Shown piece by piece: positions 50,606 through 62,082 of a stretch of 64,000 nt of DNA; within the stretch, counting starts at the first letter, position 1, and each line of letters starts with the position of its first letter. The stretch spans positions 19,208,248-19,272,247 of the forward strand of contig OY987266.1 of the NCBI GenBank assembly GCA_963920665.1, given 5' to 3'. The notes under the pieces were generated by a model. The model saw only the letters and a program-made list of their open reading frames with translations. It did not search any database and had not been told where the DNA came from. The position numbers and the translations under genes are program-made. This DNA comes from Straminergon stramineum (taxonomy: Eukaryota > Streptophyta > Bryopsida > Hypnales > Calliergonaceae).

Positions 50606-53600
50606 CAAATTTGAATGGAAGTTCAATAGTGTTCCCAACTATCACTAGCGGCAAAAAAGAATTTTAAAAAGAGATCCTGAGCTTTTAGGGAAGTTTTTTT
50701 TGTTATCATTTTTTTGGTATGGAGAAAATGTGAATTTTAGAAGGAATTTTTCCCCATTACTAGCATCTTCAAATTTGTGCAATGTCTAAGGTAAACCTGC
50801 CTATGACAAGTAGATTGCCTAATGCAGTATGAAATTAGTAGTTAGTGACAAAGGGGTTAATTTTTAGTGCTGTAGAATACGTTGAAAACACCAAGAATGG
50901 TGCAAAAATTAAAATTCTATAATCAAATCAATTTCATTTCATTTAATAAAGCAAACTGGCCTAATGATCCAAAACAACCCGTAGACTGGTTGATGACAAT
51001 TAGAAATAATGTTGTTTTAGGGCGGCCATGTGCCCACGATCAACATTAGCATGTCTAATTTAGTCAATAATGTAGTCACTATGAACTTAGAGGACTCTGA
51101 AATCAGCCTGCCTTTAACCTAAGTCGGCCTTTTTATAACATTAATCAACCATTGTCAGCCTGGAAGGCAACTGTTCTAAATTTAATCAAAGGCTAGAATT
51201 ATGCCTTTGCCTTGCCAAATGGATGCTTGTCAAAATCTGACTCCACTTCTGAGAGGAAGTAACAGCTATATGGACCATGACCACATGACATTTCCTTCAA
51301 CCGTCTTAGTAGGGAATCCTTGCTAGAATTTTCAAATCTTGAAAAGAGTGCCAATTTGATTGCTCGCCTTGGATGCTCCGCGCTTGTCTTTGTGGTCGAT
51401 GCTATTGAAGGCTTTTTTGCATTAGGGTTTTTTATGCTTTGTTGAGCTATGCGCTTCTTGCATTAGGGTTCTTTTCAATCAATTGAGATGTGCGCTTGTC
51501 GAGTTGTATGCCGAGAGGCTCTAAGACATTATGAAGGTTTTGCTCATAAGGTCAGCATGTAATAGTTTGTTGCTACTCTTAAACACAAATTGTATAGAAT
51601 GATGCTAATCATAAGAGGAGAGCGTCTGAGACGCCATGAATCCAGTGCTTTCCACATGACATTTTTGGTGGACAGTTCTGATTCCATGAGAATAGGGTTT
51701 GGTAGGACGTCTCCAGTTTGTTGTGATTATTAGTGTTGAGGTTTGATCAACGAAAGACTATAAAGGGATGCAATAATATGTTTGGATAGCATCCGCGATG
51801 ATGTGATTCCAATATTTTTGACACGACATTTCTGACTTGTTGTCTCCTCTTTACTATGATGCATTTCTCATTCTGTTCATGTTGAATCACACTAGCAATG
51901 TTTTGAAGTTGGACAAAATATTATGGAATGTCACAAATATAAAGCTGATATTAAGGTGATTGTTGTTTGTTTCATCAGTCCCACAGAGGCAAGTCTTCTA
52001 TCACAAGCGTGAAGCAACACTGAGACATACATGGATACAAAGTGGTATTGTTGTTTGTTTCATCAGTCCCAAAGAGGCAAGTCTTCCATCACAAGTGTGA
52101 AGCAACACTGAGACATACATGGATACAAAGTGGTATTATGACATCCGCTTAGTCAATACATTGTACTATTTGATAAGTTGTACTTTCTTCTATTTTATAT
52201 TGTACCTGTGAGATGAAGTACAAGCAATATGATTCATTGGATGGATTATCGTAGTGCTTCAGCATTTGTACAGCAAGCCACTTTCCATTGAATAGAAATG
52301 GGCTGAAGTTTTCCACAAGTGACAGAGGCTTTCTTAAGACAGATACTAGTGAGAGTATGTATGTATTTTTTGTTTGTTTTTTGATTTTTTGATTATGGAA
52401 ATCGTGTAGCTTGCAGCTAAGATATTGGTTCACTCATCGAAATCACAAGACATTGTTGTTGGCAACAGGAATACCACAGGTACCCGAATATATGTAGTTC
52501 TATTGATTTGATTCCTTGTTATAGATGTAGCAACGTTGTAGCAATGCTGGAGTTCAATTGTGTCATTTATTACTCATAGTTGAGAGTTCTGTTCAATGCC
52601 CAAGAAAAATTTTGAATAGAGCTAGGCAACCTTATTTCAATATTTTATGGTCATATTGGACATTGTTGGGATATATCTTTCACAGTAAGGTAGTCTGTTC
52701 TGAAGCGCCCATTGAAGAAATGCTTGTCTTTTCGGGGAAGCTAAACTCCTTGAATCTATTTTTAGTAAATTTTCATAGGAAGAAAAATGGAATGGTTATC
52801 TAATCCAAGTCGTTTCATAATTTTTGGACCTTGGTGGAATTAGTTACAAATTTTTGAAGTTGAAACATAGCGGTCACTAGAATGTACACTATCAATACAC
52901 TGAAGAAAGCAAAACTTATCTCTGTGTCTTGATTTCTTTTAAAGCACAGTGAATTTTAGAAAAGACTACTTTTGGCAGGTGTGTAGTTTTAGGACAATTT
53001 TTGAAAAATGGGGGATATTAGATCCTATCAACTTTGTTCTAAAATCCACTTTGACAGAATAGTGATTTGGAAATATTAGTTTTTGGTGAACATGGACCAA
53101 CTAAATTGCTTAGAAATCTAGAATTTGGTGTTCATTTAGGTCCCTTTGAAAGTTCTAATCCTTGGTTGCCTTTTGTAGATATGCAATTGGTGCTTTGTAA
53201 TATATGATAATCTTGCATTGTTAATTGGAATCCTTAATTCAAGTTTTTGAGCCAGATTTGATGAATTTGGGTTGTTTGGCCTATAGTTTAATAGAGTATA
53301 GGATGGATATTTGAAGATTTTGCTAGCCCAACATGTTGGCTCAAGAAAAGGATTCAAGAAGGTGACCTCAATCTTGCAAGAGAAGACAAGTGACTACAGC
53401 AGTGATGTCTTTACTCCTAATTGTGAAGCAATTTAGAAGGTATGTTATTGAAATCAAGCTTATTGATGATTGTTCTCTTGTTGTGTTTAGTTTGTGAGTT
53501 CTTTGTTCATTGTGCATTTTGCATAGGCTTGCTAAGGCTTTAAAAAATAGATGAGGGTCTTGCCTCTCTCACAAATTTCATTGACATCTTGTTTGTTTGT

Positions 53601-53989
53601 AGAGGTTTTTAGTACTAAGAGGAATGTTCTATTGGGTTTGATTTCAGGCCACTGGGGCTCCTGAGTTACTAGCAAAGTGGCAAAGGATAATATCAACATT
53701 GTAGATATGGTGAATAGGTTGTTTTTTTATCACATTCACATGCACTCTTCTACAATTGCTAATGCAATTACATCTTTGTAATCTATATGTATGGTCATGA
53801 TTTTTTGGGGGCTATTTTAGTTCTAGATCTACTACAATAGAGTTATGTCAGAAGTTACAGCAGGAATTCGAAAAATGTTTGTGTAGTATTCATTGTGTGA
53901 GTGATTTTTTTTCATTTGGTATTGGCTGGCCTAGAAATGGATACCACCTAGTTTAGCATTGTGACATTACCATTAAGAATCATAATTGA
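50606..53989. other. Intergenic sequence
   Basis: No gene was recognised. TTAA preceded by AAAGGGG at about 50,850 may be one end of another decayed TTAA element. The stretch around 51,350-51,560 is GC-richer but not readable as protein. Confidence 0.4.
51959..52134. repeat. Recent tandem duplication, 2 x 88 bp
   Basis: The unit starts ATTGTTGTTTGTTTCATCAG at 51959 and again at 52047. The copies differ at about three positions, so this is a young duplication. Confidence 0.85.
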
Positions 53990-54965
53990 TATGTAGTATT
54001 CAAATCTTGGTCCATGCAATTGAATGCTTCACGTCTAAAGTTGCTACAAGCTCAGGATGACTTGGTTTGTATGATAAAAGATGCAATTGAGAAACAATTG
54101 TGGAAGGTTGGCTTGTGATGATGAGGGTTATCCCAAACTCTTGGAAGTGCTGATTATTCAAGTAGGTTGCCTTTATGTTTCTGTTTAATTCAACGTTATA
54201 TACTTTCAAGAGCAATCAATTATCATCTTCATGCAAATGGTTGTTTTATAAGTGAGATTGAGATGGTTCTTGTGCTAATAGATTTAATCTGTGGTTGCTT
54301 AAATTAGCTGAGGATAAAGGAGATGTCAACTCACTTGTGTATTGATTAGCAAAATTTGGAGATAGTATGGTCATAAATTTGAAGGTCAATTTAGCAAAAC
54401 TAGTGTACATAGAGAAACTTAGCGTGGATGTACCTACAGTGTTTGTTGAAGAGAATCTTTTCTTCCCATGCCTACTTGGATCACCTAATCATGGCTCTTC
54501 TTGCCACTAACAATTCCTTTTTAAACTGTTTGTCTTGTTGTTTTGACTTTTTACAGGGTATTACTCAAAAGACTGGCATTTTTCATTTTGCTAAGTCTAG
54601 GATGGTCATCAAAGAGAGTTACTCTAGATGGCAGTTTTTGTAATGTTGATTTGATTTGAGTAGGTCTACTTTATCATGTTTAAAAAATTTGATGCAATTT
54701 GTCACTTCTTTAGAACCACAAGTTTGTAGAATGAAATTTTTCTCTACCCAAGGTTATTGAAGTTCAATAGAGGATGTAATTATATATTGGCTCGCAATAA
54801 GATGGTGTCAATCTCTTGCAAGATAATTAAGGAGGGGTGTCATGCTTTATGCTTTGTGACTATAGAATTGGGGAAGTGGTGTTGGCTACAAAGGATGGTT
54901 GTATTGTGTTGGAGAACACCCTATATGCACGCTTGGAAGCTGTGGTTTTTCAACAACTACTTGAG
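53990..54965 (+). pseudogene. V-ATPase subunit E gene relic (intron-containing)
   Basis: Subunit E is part of the peripheral stalk of the vacuolar proton pump. Three exon-like pieces align in order with it. First, 53995-54161: MQLNASRLKLLQAQDDLV (the MQLNASR...LQAQDDLV signature), then EKQLW, three consecutive TGA stops in that frame, and after a frame change KLLEVLIIQ ending at a GTAGGT donor. Second, about 54440-54500, after an acceptor: CLLKR..., a decayed match to SLLRLKEP. Third, about 54871-54965: GEVVLATKDGCIVLENTL then ARLEAVVFQQLLE, ending at GTAGGT, the usual exon boundary. The N-terminal and last exons were not found. It is broken and truncated but kept its introns, so it came from DNA-level duplication. 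Confidence 0.7.
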
Positions 54966-56962
54966 GTAGGTATGAACTCTCTAGTTTTCTTATTTTGTCC
55001 TTGTGGACATCTTCCTTTTCAAAATTGATTGGAAAGATGTGTAGTTGTACTCTAATATAGAGACCAAGTATTAGGTCAGTGGAAAAAATGGTTGGTAACG
55101 ATTAGGTGATTGTCTTGCAGAGGTTAAGGACACTCAATAAATTAAGACTTGCCATATGCTTTATCAGATAATGTTTTGTTGTTGTTGTTGTTGTTGTCTT
55201 GTAGAGATTCTTGTGGCAATTTTGCTTATTCATGTTTTATAAGGTGTAAATGAGGCCTTGCAATTGACTATTGGCCACACCTTTACAGTTTTGTAATCTT
55301 TAATAAACATGATGAAAACCTAATCAAGGTATTGAAATGTTCAAGAAGGCAACTATAGAGGTCAGGGATGATGTACAAGAAGGTAGCTTTGGTATACATT
55401 TCATTCACCTTCTTGGTTGTGTTGTATCTAAGACATAGTTGTGTTACTAGGACAATATTTTACAATTGAATGCTATTTGGACAACTTTGTTTCATGTTGC
55501 ATATCCGGATTTCTCACTTAGTTCTTAAGACTGGAGTTCAAATTTTTGACTTTTTCATAATAGCTGTGGATCCTATGCTTGACTTTATTTAACTTCATCT
55601 AATGGTCATATTGTTCTTTAGGATTATCTTATTTTGTAGTAGACATTTTGGATTTCCCAATTGATTTAACCAAGGTTTGTTTTCTATTCTTACTGGATGT
55701 TTTGTGGTCTTTTCTACAAGAGTGCAAGAAAGTTGGTTTCTTTTGCATGATTTTTTTTTATTGTTGTTGCATGTCTCTCTTATTACCAAATTGTAGGTGT
55801 ATTAGTACATGTTTATTAGTTTTGAAAGCATTCAATTCTAGGTTACCTAAATCTAGAAAGAGAATTTTTTTTGCTATTAGCTCAGTCTGCCATTAATAAT
55901 GTCCAACCATTGTTCAGGATTGAGGGTGGGGTTGAAATTTTGGTTATCTTTATAGTAATGTCAATTTCATATTTTTTGATTGCATTTTTCTTTTTGGTAG
56001 TTGATGTAGAGGAGATTTGGACTAATTGGTTTAGTGAGGGTGATACAGCTACTTTGGAACTTGAATTGTATAGAGAAGATAGAATGTGTTAACTTAGGTG
56101 TGGATGTTGACTAATTTTTTTGTAGGTGTTCAGGACTGAGTTTGATTGTAAATTATGGGCCAAAGGAAGTGATGCATTATAAATCCAATTGGTTATTCTT
56201 TTGTATCACATTCAATTTGTAGTACATTGGGATGCATGTTTTCAAAATTAGGCTATACAATTTTTTCTTTTGTCAAAATGGAAAAGTCAAACATATTATT
56301 CTGTGTCTATTTCTAAGAAATATGCAATTGTCACAATGCACTACCCTAGTGATTTCTCCATGCATGAAGTCTCTCTTTTGTTTTGTTGTAATATACTAGG
56401 TTTGATAGGTTTGGGATAGCAAAAGAAAATTGTATAAAAATATAATGACTTCCTCCATAACTTACAACATTCATTATTGCAACCTTAGAGTGCTAGAAAA
56501 GATAATTGTAGCAAAGAAAAGACCTACACTGAGGGTTAAATCACCAATATTTTGGAATTGCATTTAATAGTGCACATTATCTTCATAAACATAAACTTAA
56601 AAATGAAATAAACAATGCTCACATGAGTCCAAACAATTGGAAAAAACTTTGGAATAGTTGAAAAGAATAATTGAGTACAAGAGAATAGTCTTTATAAATA
56701 TGAATGCTAAGTTGTCATGGATTGGGTTGGTGCAAATGGAAGAACCTGATGATCTATTGTCTAGTGGACTAGTAAGCATCTTTGTCAAATTTGTTGTCTT
56801 GTCACTTGACTTCTTGGAGGTTGTGTCCATCCCAGTTGGATCTCTTTTTTACTGTTTAGTCCTACTTAGCCATATTCTCCTTAGGTTTCTCATAGATATA
56901 TTATCCTTTCTATATTCCAAACTCTTCTCCATTTTCAATTTTTTTTAGTATAAAAGCTATTA
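54966..56962. other. Intergenic sequence
   Basis: A TTG microsatellite lies at about 55,175-55,197. Open frames up to about 95 codons occur but are T-rich and resemble nothing known. The left terminal sequence of the transposase element should lie in 56,300-56,960, but no terminal inverted repeat was recognised. Confidence 0.4.
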
Positions 56963-59900
56963 TTAGTTCAATAAAGTTACAAAGAGGTTTGTCCTTTGCA
57001 TTGGTTGTTGTCTATTTGGATCTACAAAACCTTGGGGCATACCAAAGGCTGAACCTATCACAGGCATTCTGATTTGAACTTGTGGACCCCTAGGTTGTTG
57101 ATTCCATGTCCATGATGTACTTGTCCATGGCAGATTTACAATAGGAGGGAAGCTTGGTAGAGATGTTCCATCTTTTTTTCTTTTGGCTCTAAGTCTCTCT
57201 AGAGCAATTTTCTAATTTGATTTGCATTGAGGTGGTTGAAATCCACAATATGGAGATAATCTTCCATTTCCACTTCCCTTTGCTTTAATAACCCTATGTA
57301 GATTCTCACCTGCTTGTTTGACTGGCTTATTTGTCCAACAGGCATTGTATATTTTGCTTGCTCTCCTTTTAGCTTGTTGAGCCTTTTCTTCCTTTTTCTT
57401 CTCTTTTGTAAGCTCCCTCTCCTCTTTCCTTCTTTGTATTTCTTCCATAGCCATTGCTTTCTTCTTTGCCAATGTCTCCATGTTTTGAATGTGTTGGCTA
57501 CTAGTGAGAATGTTTGACTTGGAGTAATCAGTTGTAGGATCTTCTATGCCCCTTCTTGACTTGATGACTTGTTGAGGTAACCTCAAAAATCTACTGAAAT
57601 GTGTTTCATTTGCAGGATCAAGATCAACATGAATTTCTTGGTCTTCAAATGGGCATTCATCTTCTCCATCAACATAGTAGTGAACAACATCTTCTTGGGT
57701 ACCAAGTACATCCTCTTCAAAAATCTCTTCGATTTGTACTTCTAATGGCTTGTGGATAAACCCCTCACTAGGTCTCATTTTGTTGTCCAATTTCTGTGGA
57801 TTTAGTGGCCATATCCTTGTAGTAGAAAATCCAGCTTTGATGTTGCTTGGTGTCATAGCTTTTTGTAGTGCTAGACTGACCCATTGTGCTAAATCTTCTT
57901 TTCTAATAATTTTTCCTTTGTTTTGCAATGACTAGATGTCCCTATAGGCCTTAAATGTAGTCTTAAAAGGCTTGAAAACTGCAACATCTAGGGGTTGAAG
58001 TGCATGGGAGGTATGTGAAGGTAGAGAGCACAAATCTAATCTAGCCTCTCTTGCTTTTGTTATGACATCCAAGGTAACATGGGAATTATGGCCATCTAGG
58101 ATCATTAGATGTCTATTGGTTATGCTCATGCTTCCTTTTATAGCTATGTTTGCTATAAAGTGATCAATCCGCTTAGAAAACAAAAATGAAGTCATCCAAG
58201 CATTTGTCTGCATTCCCATGGTCGAATCAGTCTCACATAGTGCTATGTAATCTCTCATCCTATGAGTACCTTTGAATATGTAGAAATTAGGAATGGTTTG
58301 ACCTCCAGCATTTATAGAACTTAAAACTGTCAAAGATTCTCTTTCATTTGCAATGAGAGAATGAACCACTCTTGTTCCCCTACGTGCTAGTACTCTACTC
58401 CCTCCCTTTCCAGCTTGGGCTCCACTTTCATCCACATTCCAAATGTGGTGTGGAGGATATTGGTTCATTGCATACAATGATGCTAGATTATCATAGAATG
58501 TTTTGACATTTTGTGGACATAAGGCAATGGCCTTGTTGACCTCAAATCCTTGGGCAACTCATAAGGTGAAGGTAGGATGCCTATTTTTAAACCATTTAAC
58601 CCAACTATCTCATGGGATTCCATTTGTGAAGGGATTAGGTCTGCTTTGTACCATTTCAGCAACTTTTTCTTTCAAATCGTGAATAGTTAAAGGATATCCC
58701 CATGCTAACATGTTGTCTAGATAATCCACTAGGCCAACCTCTTCCTCATTGGTAAGAACTCCTTGTCTTCCTAGTTTTCTTGATTTTCTTTTGCCATTGA
58801 CATGTTCCATGATGCTTGTTCTTGGAATGTTGTAGAATTCACTTACTAGCTTCAACTTGTGTCCATCTTCTATAGCTGAAATTGCTTTTTGAAGTGATTC
58901 ATTTGACCATGATCCACGAGATGGTTTTCTGGGCTTCTTTGATCCATTTGATCTCCCAAGTGGCAAAGGCAATGTGTCCATCATATCTACAGATGGTTCT
59001 AGAAAAGATGTAGGGAGAGTTACCTTTGCCTTTCTTGTGGTTTCTCTAACATTGTGTAGGTGTGGGCTAACTTGCCTTGCAGCTGAAGAGCACCCCTTCT
59101 CTATTAGTGAATGTTCTCCTTGCTTCTATAATTTGGTTTGTTTCTCTTTCATTTGTGTCTTTTGATTTTCTTCATCTCTGGGATTACTCCAAGCATTTGA
59201 ATCACTTAAAGTAGATTGCTCATTGCCTCCATTTTCTTCAATATTAGAGATGTTCTTACTTTCCAATTCTCTTGCCTTGTTGCCATTCCTTCTTTTACCA
59301 TTGTCATTGTTGGATCTGCCCCTTCTTATGCCTTCATCCTTGCCAAATGTGTCCCTTCTTTGGCCTTCATCAATGTTAAATTTGTCCCTCCTTCCTTCAT
59401 TATTGTTGAGCTTGTCCCTCTTCCTCCCTTTATCATTGCTTAAATTGTCCTTCCTCCTTCCTTCATCATTGCTGAGCTTGTCCCTCTTCTTTCCTTCAAC
59501 ATTGTTGAGCTTGTCCCTCTTCCTTCCTTCATCATTGTTGAGTTTGTCCCTCTTCCTCCCTTCATCATTGTTGAGCTTGTCCCTCTTCCTCCCTTTATCA
59601 TTGCTTAAATTGTCCTTCCTCCTTCCTTCATCATTGTTGAGCTTGTCCCTCTTCCTCCCTTCATCACTGTTGAACTTGTTCTTCTTCCTTCCTTCATCAC
59701 TATTGAACTTGTCCCTCTTCCTCTCTTCATCATTGTTGAACTTGTCCCTCTTCCTCTCTTCATCACTATTGAAATTGTCCTTCCTCCCTCCTTCATCACT
59801 GCTGAAATTGTCCTTCCTCCTTCCTTCATCATTGTTGAACTTGTCCTTCCTCTTTCCTTCATCATTGTTGAACTTGTTGTTCTTCCTACCTTCATAGCCC

Positions 59901-60388
59901 CTATCCATCTCCTCTCCACTTCTTCTAAGGTAGATCTTTTGCTTATCTTTTTGTGTTTTTGAAGATGTCTCCCATTCTTCTTGGTCACTTAGTGGTTGGC
60001 TTTGCAACTACTTTCCACTGCCACAGCTTCTCCTCCAATCAGTTGTATCCCTATCAAAGGTATCCTTGTCTTCTTCCTTCACAATTGTCACTCTTAGTTT
60101 CCGCTTTAATGTCTTAACTGCTGTGTGTTTTGTCTACATTTTGGTTTTGGCCCCTCCCCTTAACACTTTTGCCCTACTCTGCTGCAGCATCCTCTCAGAA
60201 TCCTCACAACCAAAAATGGAGTCAATGAGTTCTTCATATTGACCCTCTTCATCTTCTTCAGCTGAAACACTATCTTCCTCAATCTCTGATCTGTTGTTGT
60301 TGTAATATTCAGCACTGGAATCTACCCTCTCGTACAAACCTTCAGATAATGAAGCCTCCATTTCATCATCACTATTGTATTCTCTCAT
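56963..60388 (-). pseudogene. Pogo/CENP-B-like DDE transposase, 1142-codon frame with seven stops
   Basis: One reading frame runs from ATG at 60388 to TAA at 56963 without a frameshift. It is broken by stops at 60134-60136, 60008-60010, 59126-59128 (TAG), 58610-58612, 58559-58561 (TGA), 57932-57934 and 57212-57214 (TAG). Codons 1-84 are acidic. Codons 166-370 are an 11-residue repeat. Codons about 490-580 form a psq/CENP-B-type helix-turn-helix DNA-binding region. The DDE_1 catalytic domain has Asp at about 653 (NVDESG), 765 (MILDGHNSH) and 801 (HALQPLDVAVF), with 35 residues between the last two, as in pogo/Tigger. The C terminus carries WPLNPQKL, then a basic coiled region and a Pro/Gln-rich tail that stays readable beyond the seventh stop. 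It would cut and join transposon ends in the nucleus, but this copy should not make full-length protein. Confidence 0.85.
59279..59893 (-). repeat. In-frame 33-bp tandem repeat inside the transposase gene
   Basis: About 18 units of 33 bp encode DEGRKRDKLNN-type repeats (variants DEGRRKDNLSN, DEERKRDKFNN, DKGRKRDKLNN). Unit length is kept at 11 codons with only one single-codon deletion, so expansion occurred while the frame was translated. The repeats are strongly charged and probably disordered. The opposite strand reads as an artificial Leu/Ser-rich open frame. Confidence 0.9.
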
Positions 60389-61103
60389 GGTTGAATGTAG
60401 AACTAGTTTCCTCTAGTGGTGCTTTAGCTAGTCTAGGACGTATACAAGAGCATTGCACATTTGTAAGAAAACACTTGCAAATAAAAAATTTCATGTTTTG
60501 CAAGCCACTTTGTGACCTAACTGCTTGTTCTCTATACTATTCCATTGCATTGTAGACTTTCATTTTTCCAAAGCCGTCATTTTTCAATTTCAAAAGAGGT
60601 TGTAATCAGTCCAATTTGGGAAAATTAATGTATTAATCAACCTTTTAGCAATGTTAGGACTGTCACTACATTTCCCAATATAATAATGTTAAATTATGTG
60701 ATAGAGAATTAAATATGGAATGCATGCCAACTACCTTTTAAAGCGGTTAGAAATATCTACATGCAATTTTCTTGTAAACCACCAAATTTTGTCTGAAATG
60801 GGCATGTTTTGTAGATGTCTGTTTTAGGTGGTTGGCCTGTCATGGACTGGTTTACCTTAATGGACCACAACAATTGGCTAACTTATTCGCCTATTCTACC
60901 TTCAATTAGAAAAAGGCCTCGGTGAAACTAATAAATATTTTGGAAAGGAGGAGAGGAATCTACTATAGTGCCATGGATTCAAAATGAATCACTGAACAAC
61001 GAAATTAGGGAAGGAATTGTTTGCAACAATTGTTGGAGAGCAGGACAGTAACAATGTATCAAGCATGTGTTTTTTTTATTGAAAAGGTCAATCTAAGGTA
61101 AGT
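60389..61103. other. Sequence between the transposase and the fold-back
   Basis: Should contain the promoter and right terminus of the transposase element, but no inverted terminus was recognised. No coding sequence was seen. Confidence 0.4.
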
Positions 61104-62082
61104 TTAACCCATAAATGCTGATGCAGACGTTTTTTGACCAATGAATAACAAGACAATAATTTGTTGGATATAGGATTGCATTTTTTCATCCGTTTTTTTT
61201 AACACAACCGTGGAGATGTGTTGCATTATGGAGGGCCAAAATTAGTGTAATTTCGATGCATTCATATTTTTAGGGAGCCATAGACATGCAAAACAAAACA
61301 TAGAAATACCCGTGCATGGTGTTAGGTCATAGGTTGCCCCTCCTACAATTTTCATGAGGGCAAGAAGAGCTCCCTTTTCTTTGGTATTGTTCATGAATGT
61401 GTTTCTCTCCCATGGTCAGTGCAAAATCAACAACACATAGCTTGCCTTTTCCCTACGGGGACCAGTCTGTCGTTTAGGGATTAACCCCTAAATGACAAGG
61501 TTTTTTGTTCGATGAATGACAAGGAATTCTCCTTTGTAGGACAGAAGGGTAATTATTCATCTTCAGAATTAGGGGTGGAAAGGGAAGATCTTCTATAGTA
61601 GTTTGACTCCCAATAAGTACTTTTGATTTTTTGTAAGTAGATGATGTCACAAGGTTCCAAAATGGCTAATTTCCAGAGTCACGAGCCTAGCGTTTAAGGG
61701 TTAACCCCTAAACGATGGACTGGTCCCCACGGGGAAAAGGCAAGCTGAGTAGTGTTGATTTTGCACTGACCATGGGAGAGAAACACATTCATGAACAATA
61801 ACAAAGAAAAGGGAGCTCTTCTTGCCCTCATGAAAATTGTAGGAGGGGCAACCTATGACCTAACACCGTGCACATGTATTTCCGTGTTGTGTTCTCCATG
61901 TCCATGCTCCCTAAAAATATGAATGCATCCAAATTACACTATTTTTGGCCCTCCATGATGCAGCACATCTCCACGATTGTGTTAAAAAAAGAAAGGATGA
62001 AAAAATGCATTCCTACATCCAACAGATAATTGTCTTGTTATTCATCGGACAAAAAACGTCCGCATCGGTGTTTATGGGTTAA
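61104..62082. mobile_element. Fold-back of two 381-bp inverted TTAA units around a third
   Basis: The left unit is 61104-61484: TTAACCCATAAATGCTGATG to CGTTTAGGGATTAA. The right unit, 61701-62082, is its reverse complement: TTAACCCCTAAACG to GGTGTTTATGGGTTAA. Similarity by eye is about 90% over the whole arm. Each arm on its own has TTAA at both borders and CCC...GGG ends, so each could be a single element. The 224-bp middle unit (61481-61704) shares its border TTAAs with the arms. No protein is encoded. Confidence 0.85.
61481..61704. mobile_element. TTAA-bounded element, family A, 224 bp
   Basis: Borders TTAACCCCTAAATGACAAGG and GCGTTTAAGGGTTAA. It is homologous in reverse complement to 28809-29352, 6822-7052 and the relic near 42,690. 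It is the best preserved family A copy and occupies the exact centre of the fold-back. Confidence 0.8.

Noticed and set aside
59279..59893. CRISPR-like array of 33-bp repeats
   Set aside because: The repeats are contiguous with no unique spacers, encode protein in frame, and the genome is a plant.
59223..59897. Long Leu/Ser-rich open frame on the plus strand opposite the 33-bp repeats
   Set aside because: It is the antisense reading of the tandem repeat. The minus frame continues in phase with the recognisable transposase, and the plus frame has no homology.
56963..60388. Reassigned stop codons or programmed readthrough in the transposase
   Set aside because: Neighbouring genes use ordinary stops, and the stops sit at methylation-prone contexts. 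Decay is the simpler reading, although copies should be compared.
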